From assembly GCA_024232355.1 (NCBI GenBank), contig JAAEPW010000743.1:1-15308 (forward strand): 15,308 nt of DNA, in the 5' to 3' direction. The notes below the pieces were generated by a model. It saw only the letters and a list, made by a program, of their open reading frames with translations, was not told the origin of the DNA and searched no databases. Source of the stretch: Chloroflexota bacterium. Its GTDB lineage: Bacteria; Chloroflexota; Anaerolineae; B4-G1. A program made the translations under genes and the position numbers. Below, piece after piece: positions 12,733 to 15,308 of this stretch (its first letter is position 1; each line of letters begins with the position of its first letter).

Positions 12733-13787
12733 CATCGTCGTCAGAACGGCGGCGCAAATTTTGCTGCAAGCGCTTGAGGCTGAGACATCTCTCTCTCTCG
12801 TTGTGCTGGCTGCTGTTGTTTATGCTGTTGGCGGGATGCGCCACACCTGATCCCACAAATTCTCCACTGCGACTTCCCACCCGCATCCACCGTACACCCA
12901 CACCCACGCCAACTTTGACTCTTGCCCCCTTTCCCTTTGCGTTACAGGATTATTACAGGGAGGGCAAAGCTCACCAAAAGACAGGCGATGCCGAGGGCGC
13001 GATCCAATCCTTTACTTGGGCCATTCTACGAGCGCCCAAGTTTGTGCCCGCATATATCGCGCGTGGCACTGCCTACCTAGCGCAGGGGGAACTCTACCCA
13101 GCGTTGGCCGATTCCGATACCGTACTGGAAATTGATCCCGCCAACGTCCGTGCCTACGTCTTGCGGGGCGAAGTGTTGCGCCGGATGGGACTCGCCCGGC
13201 TGGCACTGCAAGCCTTTGAGCAAGCCATCGAACTAGACCCAGACTTGGAGTCAGAGACTTTTCGCTCCCGTTGGTTGCTCGCTCGAGAGGCCGAACAACC
13301 TCTTCGCTTGTTGACGTTGAGCCGCGAGTATACGGACGTCCATCCCGAGGACCCCCTGCGTTATTATTATCGTGGATGGGCCTTTGCCGAATCAGACAAG
13401 GGGCACATCGCTTTGACCACTTTGGTCGATGGCATCGAGACCGCCTCCGACCCACCAGCACTGTTGTGGTTCGCGCTAGGACAAGCCTATGCAATGGAGA
13501 ACGCCTGGCAGGATGCTGTGATCGCATTCGAATCTGCCCGTATGCTGGTGCAGACTGGTGATATCAGCCTGATGCTTCACTCGGACCAACCCATCGTCAT
13601 GCTCTTTGACGCGCTTGGCCGGGCTTATATGGGAGCCGGGCGCTGCGTGGATGCCGAGATCATGCTGACGTACGCTATTGACATTGGTGCTCCGGCATCT
13701 GAATATGACATGATACTGGAACAAATACGTACCTGTCAGACTCCCACCCCCGAGGCTACACCTTATCTCACTACGACACCGGGGTGA
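12729..13787 (+). CDS. TPR-repeat lipoprotein
   Basis: This 352-aa protein starts with a basic stretch and the hydrophobic LSLCWLLLFMLLAGC, whose LAGC is a clear lipobox. It is therefore an exported lipoprotein. A Thr/Pro linker (RTPTPTPTLTLAPFP) leads to tetratricopeptide repeats. The units include YYREGKAHQKTGDAEGAIQSF, KFVPAYIARGTAYLAQGEL and NVRAYVLRGEVLRRMG followed by ALQAFEQAIELDP. Further units are LRYYYRGWAFAESDKG and ALLWFALGQAYAMENAWQDA, and the tail is again Thr/Pro-rich. It should be an envelope scaffold for protein contacts. The start is TTG 12729, overlapping the coaBC stop as TTGA, with GGAAGG about 9 nt upstream. It shares the coa transcript but has no known role in CoA synthesis. 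Confidence 0.87.
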   Translation: MTSSSERRRKFCCKRLRLRHLSLSLCWLLLFMLLAGCATPDPTNSPLRLPTRIHRTPTPTPTLTLAPFPFALQDYYREGKAHQKTGDAEGAIQSFTWAILRAPKFVPAYIARGTAYLAQGELYPALADSDTVLEIDPANVRAYVLRGEVLRRMGLARLALQAFEQAIELDPDLESETFRSRWLLAREAEQPLRLLTLSREYTDVHPEDPLRYYYRGWAFAESDKGHIALTTLVDGIETASDPPALLWFALGQAYAMENAWQDAVIAFESARMLVQTGDISLMLHSDQPIVMLFDALGRAYMGAGRCVDAEIMLTYAIDIGAPASEYDMILEQIRTCQTPTPEATPYLTTTPG

Positions 13788-13816
13788 GTTGCATTGTCTA
13801 ACCACCAGATTCGGAG

Positions 13817-13839
13817 CATGCTTGTTCCCTGCAAGTATG
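13817..13839. terminator. Weak hairpin between convergent genes
   Basis: CATGCTTG (13817-13824) pairs with CAAGTATG (13832-13839), one G-U pair, followed on the plus strand by a broken T-rich run (CTCTTTT). It may end the coa operon on the plus strand or the membrane-protein gene on the minus strand. Confidence 0.4.
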
Positions 13840-13886
13840 TTGTAACTCTTTTACCCCACTGATTGTCTAGTGCCAAAATTTGTTGG

Positions 13887-14705
13887 TCAACTGTTAGACC
13901 GGCGGAGCAATCTCTCGCTGATGAACGCACCTAATGCAACGAATGGCAAGTCGATCAGAACTCGGACGACCACGTCAAGTACGCGTAGGTTCACAAAGAC
14001 GAGGAAAAACAGGTTAAAGAGCAACCAATCGATACCGAGGATGATCCCGGCGAAATAGAGCGCTCGTGTGATGGGTGAACGTCCTTGCGAGCCGGTCCTC
14101 AGAATTGCGTACATGATGCCGATCCAAACCGCCATTGCCAGAGTCCAGAGAAAAACATCCAATGGATTTGGATTATAGGCTTTGTTGATTTGTACAATCG
14201 AATACGCCACGTAGCGCCCGACGAAATACAGAGCGGCGACAATGAGAGCAGTTCCCAGTTTGTTCCTTTGGACGTCTTTTTCCAAGGGATTTGTGTCGTG
14301 AGCCACAAATCGCCCCATCAAAAGAGACATGAATAGTAGGACGATGCCATCTGCCAGCCAGTTGTTTATCTCATCCAAGAGGGTCGTGTCGAACAAAACG
14401 CTCACTTCGATGAACCCCACGAGCCAAAAGACTGCAAAAGCGATGCCGTACCACCATCCTTTGGATATCCGTTTTCCAGGTAGATTTCCTTGTATGAGCG
14501 CAAAAACCACACCGAATGCACCAAAGGTTACTATGAGAGAAATACCGGCTACTATGGGTACTATGCCTTGTTCCACAAAAATGCTTGGAGCCACGTCTGT
14601 GGGTTGGGTGACTGGCATAATGGTCATGTGAAGCAGTACGTCTATGATCAAGCTCACGAGAACGATGAGGATGATTTTCTTCCAATTCTGTTTCAGGTTT
14701 TGCAT
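13887..14705 (-). CDS. Polytopic membrane protein, unknown function
   Basis: This 272-aa protein has about seven or eight hydrophobic spans. They include IILIVLVSLIIDVLLHM near residues 11-27, GIVPIVAGISLIVTFGAFGVV, WWYGIAFAVFWLVGFIEVSVL, DGIVLLFMSLLMG, ALIVAALYFVGRYVAYSI, LWTLAMAVWIGIMYAI, ALYFAGIILGIDWLLFNLFFL and a final LIDLPFVALGAF. The N-terminus is positively charged (NLKQNWKK) and the tail is basic (ERLLRRSNS), suggesting both ends lie in the cytoplasm. No catalytic motif was seen. The start is ATG 14705 with AAAGGAG upstream at a rather long spacing of about 11 nt. The gene converges on the coa operon and is divergent from the 14874 gene. No family was recognised. Confidence 0.75.
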   Translation of the reverse strand: MQNLKQNWKKIILIVLVSLIIDVLLHMTIMPVTQPTDVAPSIFVEQGIVPIVAGISLIVTFGAFGVVFALIQGNLPGKRISKGWWYGIAFAVFWLVGFIEVSVLFDTTLLDEINNWLADGIVLLFMSLLMGRFVAHDTNPLEKDVQRNKLGTALIVAALYFVGRYVAYSIVQINKAYNPNPLDVFLWTLAMAVWIGIMYAILRTGSQGRSPITRALYFAGIILGIDWLLFNLFFLVFVNLRVLDVVVRVLIDLPFVALGAFISERLLRRSNS

Positions 14706-14838
14706 ATTCCGTCAATCTCCTTTGTTTTTTCAATCCGGGTTCAGTATGCCACAAACCTGTGAAGGAAATATGAACTTGTTGTGTAGGGAATGTGTGAGTT
14801 GGCGGCGGGTTTGTATTTGTGGTTTGTTCGAGTTCAAG

Positions 14839-14844
14839 TATACT
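14839..14844 (+). promoter_or_regulatory. Possible -10 box (TATACT) for the 14874 gene
   Basis: TATACT lies 29 nt before the ATG, with a weak TTTGTG about 17 nt upstream. This is suggestive only. Confidence 0.3.
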
Positions 14845-14873
14845 CTAACTACCATGATTTTGTTGTGAGGAAA

Positions 14874-15215
14874 ATGCCAAGAATCCAAGTCTCACTGAAT
14901 GACGAAATTGCCCAAAAGCTGGCGAGTCGAGCGGCGGAATTGGGGCTAGCGTTGGACAAGTTTATGACGCAAGCCATTCAACAAAATTCCGACAAGCTGA
15001 CGAGGCCCAAAATGTGGATTCCGCGCGAGGAATGGGACGCTCGCGTTCGCGGTGACGGCTGCCCTGATTGCGTCCACCTGGCGACTGGGGAAAATCCACA
15101 CGTCTATACCATCGCCTATCTTCGAGCCAGCCGTCTCGACCTTCTCAAGGCACAGTTTGTTCCTGGCTGTTGCGTCTTGTATTACAAACAGGACTTTCCC
15201 ATTGACATAACATAG
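14874..15215 (+). CDS. Ribbon-helix-helix-like N-terminus joined to a truncated HIT domain
   Basis: Residues 1-42 of this 113-aa protein (RIQVSLNDEIAQKLASRAAE and on to KFMTQAIQQ) look like a ribbon-helix-helix unit, one strand and two helices. Residues 47-106 resemble the N-terminal half of a HIT-family protein: MWIPREEWDARV, the Cys pair CPDC at 63-66, YTIAYLRASRLDLLKAQFVPG, and CCVLYYKQ where HIT proteins have a strand ending in a conserved His. The sequence then ends QDFPIDIT. The rest of HIT, including the catalytic HxHxH, is missing, and none of the three forward frames downstream restores it. So this is either a decayed HIT gene or a small protein reusing half the fold, without nucleotide hydrolase activity. 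The start is ATG 14874 with GAGG close upstream. Confidence 0.65.
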   Translation: MPRIQVSLNDEIAQKLASRAAELGLALDKFMTQAIQQNSDKLTRPKMWIPREEWDARVRGDGCPDCVHLATGENPHVYTIAYLRASRLDLLKAQFVPGCCVLYYKQDFPIDIT

Positions 15216-15292
15216 AGGACCCTGTCGACTTGGCAACATAGGATAAATGTGGCATCCTTGGAGGAATTACAAAAACTCAGAAGGAGGATAAG

Positions 15293-15308
15293 ATGTCCAG
15301 GGTTATGC
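15293..15308 (+). CDS. Start of a gene cut by the window edge
   Basis: The ribosome site AAGGAGG (15281-15287) lies 5 nt before an ATG at 15293, and five codons (MSRVM) are visible. Nothing about function can be said. It follows the truncated HIT gene by 77 nt. Confidence 0.5.

Noticed and set aside
1..15308. CRISPR arrays, tRNA or rRNA genes
   Set aside because: No regularly spaced short repeats and no tRNA-like cloverleaf or rRNA segment was found on either strand by reading; a covariance scan was not possible.

Overview
The window looks like part of a Chloroflexota (Anaerolineae-like) chromosome. This is inferred from moderately high GC, a tRNA-dependent T-box leader on a trp operon, a TrpG-TrpD reading frame, fused CoaBC beside type III pantothenate kinase, FGE-domain and TPR/HEAT proteins, and Thr/Pro-rich lipoprotein linkers. 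No rRNA or tRNA gene is visible, so the placement is inference.

Minus strand, 1-3861: a tryptophan-branch operon read right to left. A strong promoter (3833-3861) drives a leader of about 525 nt holding a T-box riboswitch with a UGG (Trp) specifier and a UGGC tRNA-binding bulge. It is followed by trpE, then trpG and trpD in one uninterrupted reading frame, then the start of a chorismate-mutase-like gene cut by the window edge. Together they turn chorismate into phosphoribosyl-anthranilate under control of uncharged tRNA-Trp.

Plus strand, 3875-6740: an accessory region of small, single, poorly conserved genes. Two intergenic repeat families are found here. One is a promoter-bearing repeat ('P', 3 copies) with an extended -10 TGGTACAAT. 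The other is an ~85-bp repeat ('R', 3 long or partial copies plus a short piece here, and a shorter relative at 8216). An FGE-domain gene in this region appears to be split by a ~204-bp MITE-like element with CTAG-flanked inverted ends; removing it restores a continuous 324-codon frame. A 107-aa unknown protein and a 136-aa lipoprotein follow, then a convergent 182-aa lipoprotein on the minus strand.

Plus strand, 7397-8173: a cold-shock pair, a CspA-type protein and an RRM protein with a Gly-rich tail. It has a good promoter, a structured leader and a strong terminator.

Plus strand, 8342-13787: a tightly packed run of six genes: HEAT-like protein, SnoaL/NTF2-like protein, M19 dipeptidase, coaX, coaBC and a TPR lipoprotein. 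CoaX and CoaBC supply the first three steps from pantothenate towards CoA. The other four have no obvious link to that pathway.

The right end holds a convergent polytopic membrane protein (minus), an unusual short protein joining a ribbon-helix-helix-like N-terminus to a truncated HIT domain (plus), and the first codons of another gene behind a strong ribosome binding site.
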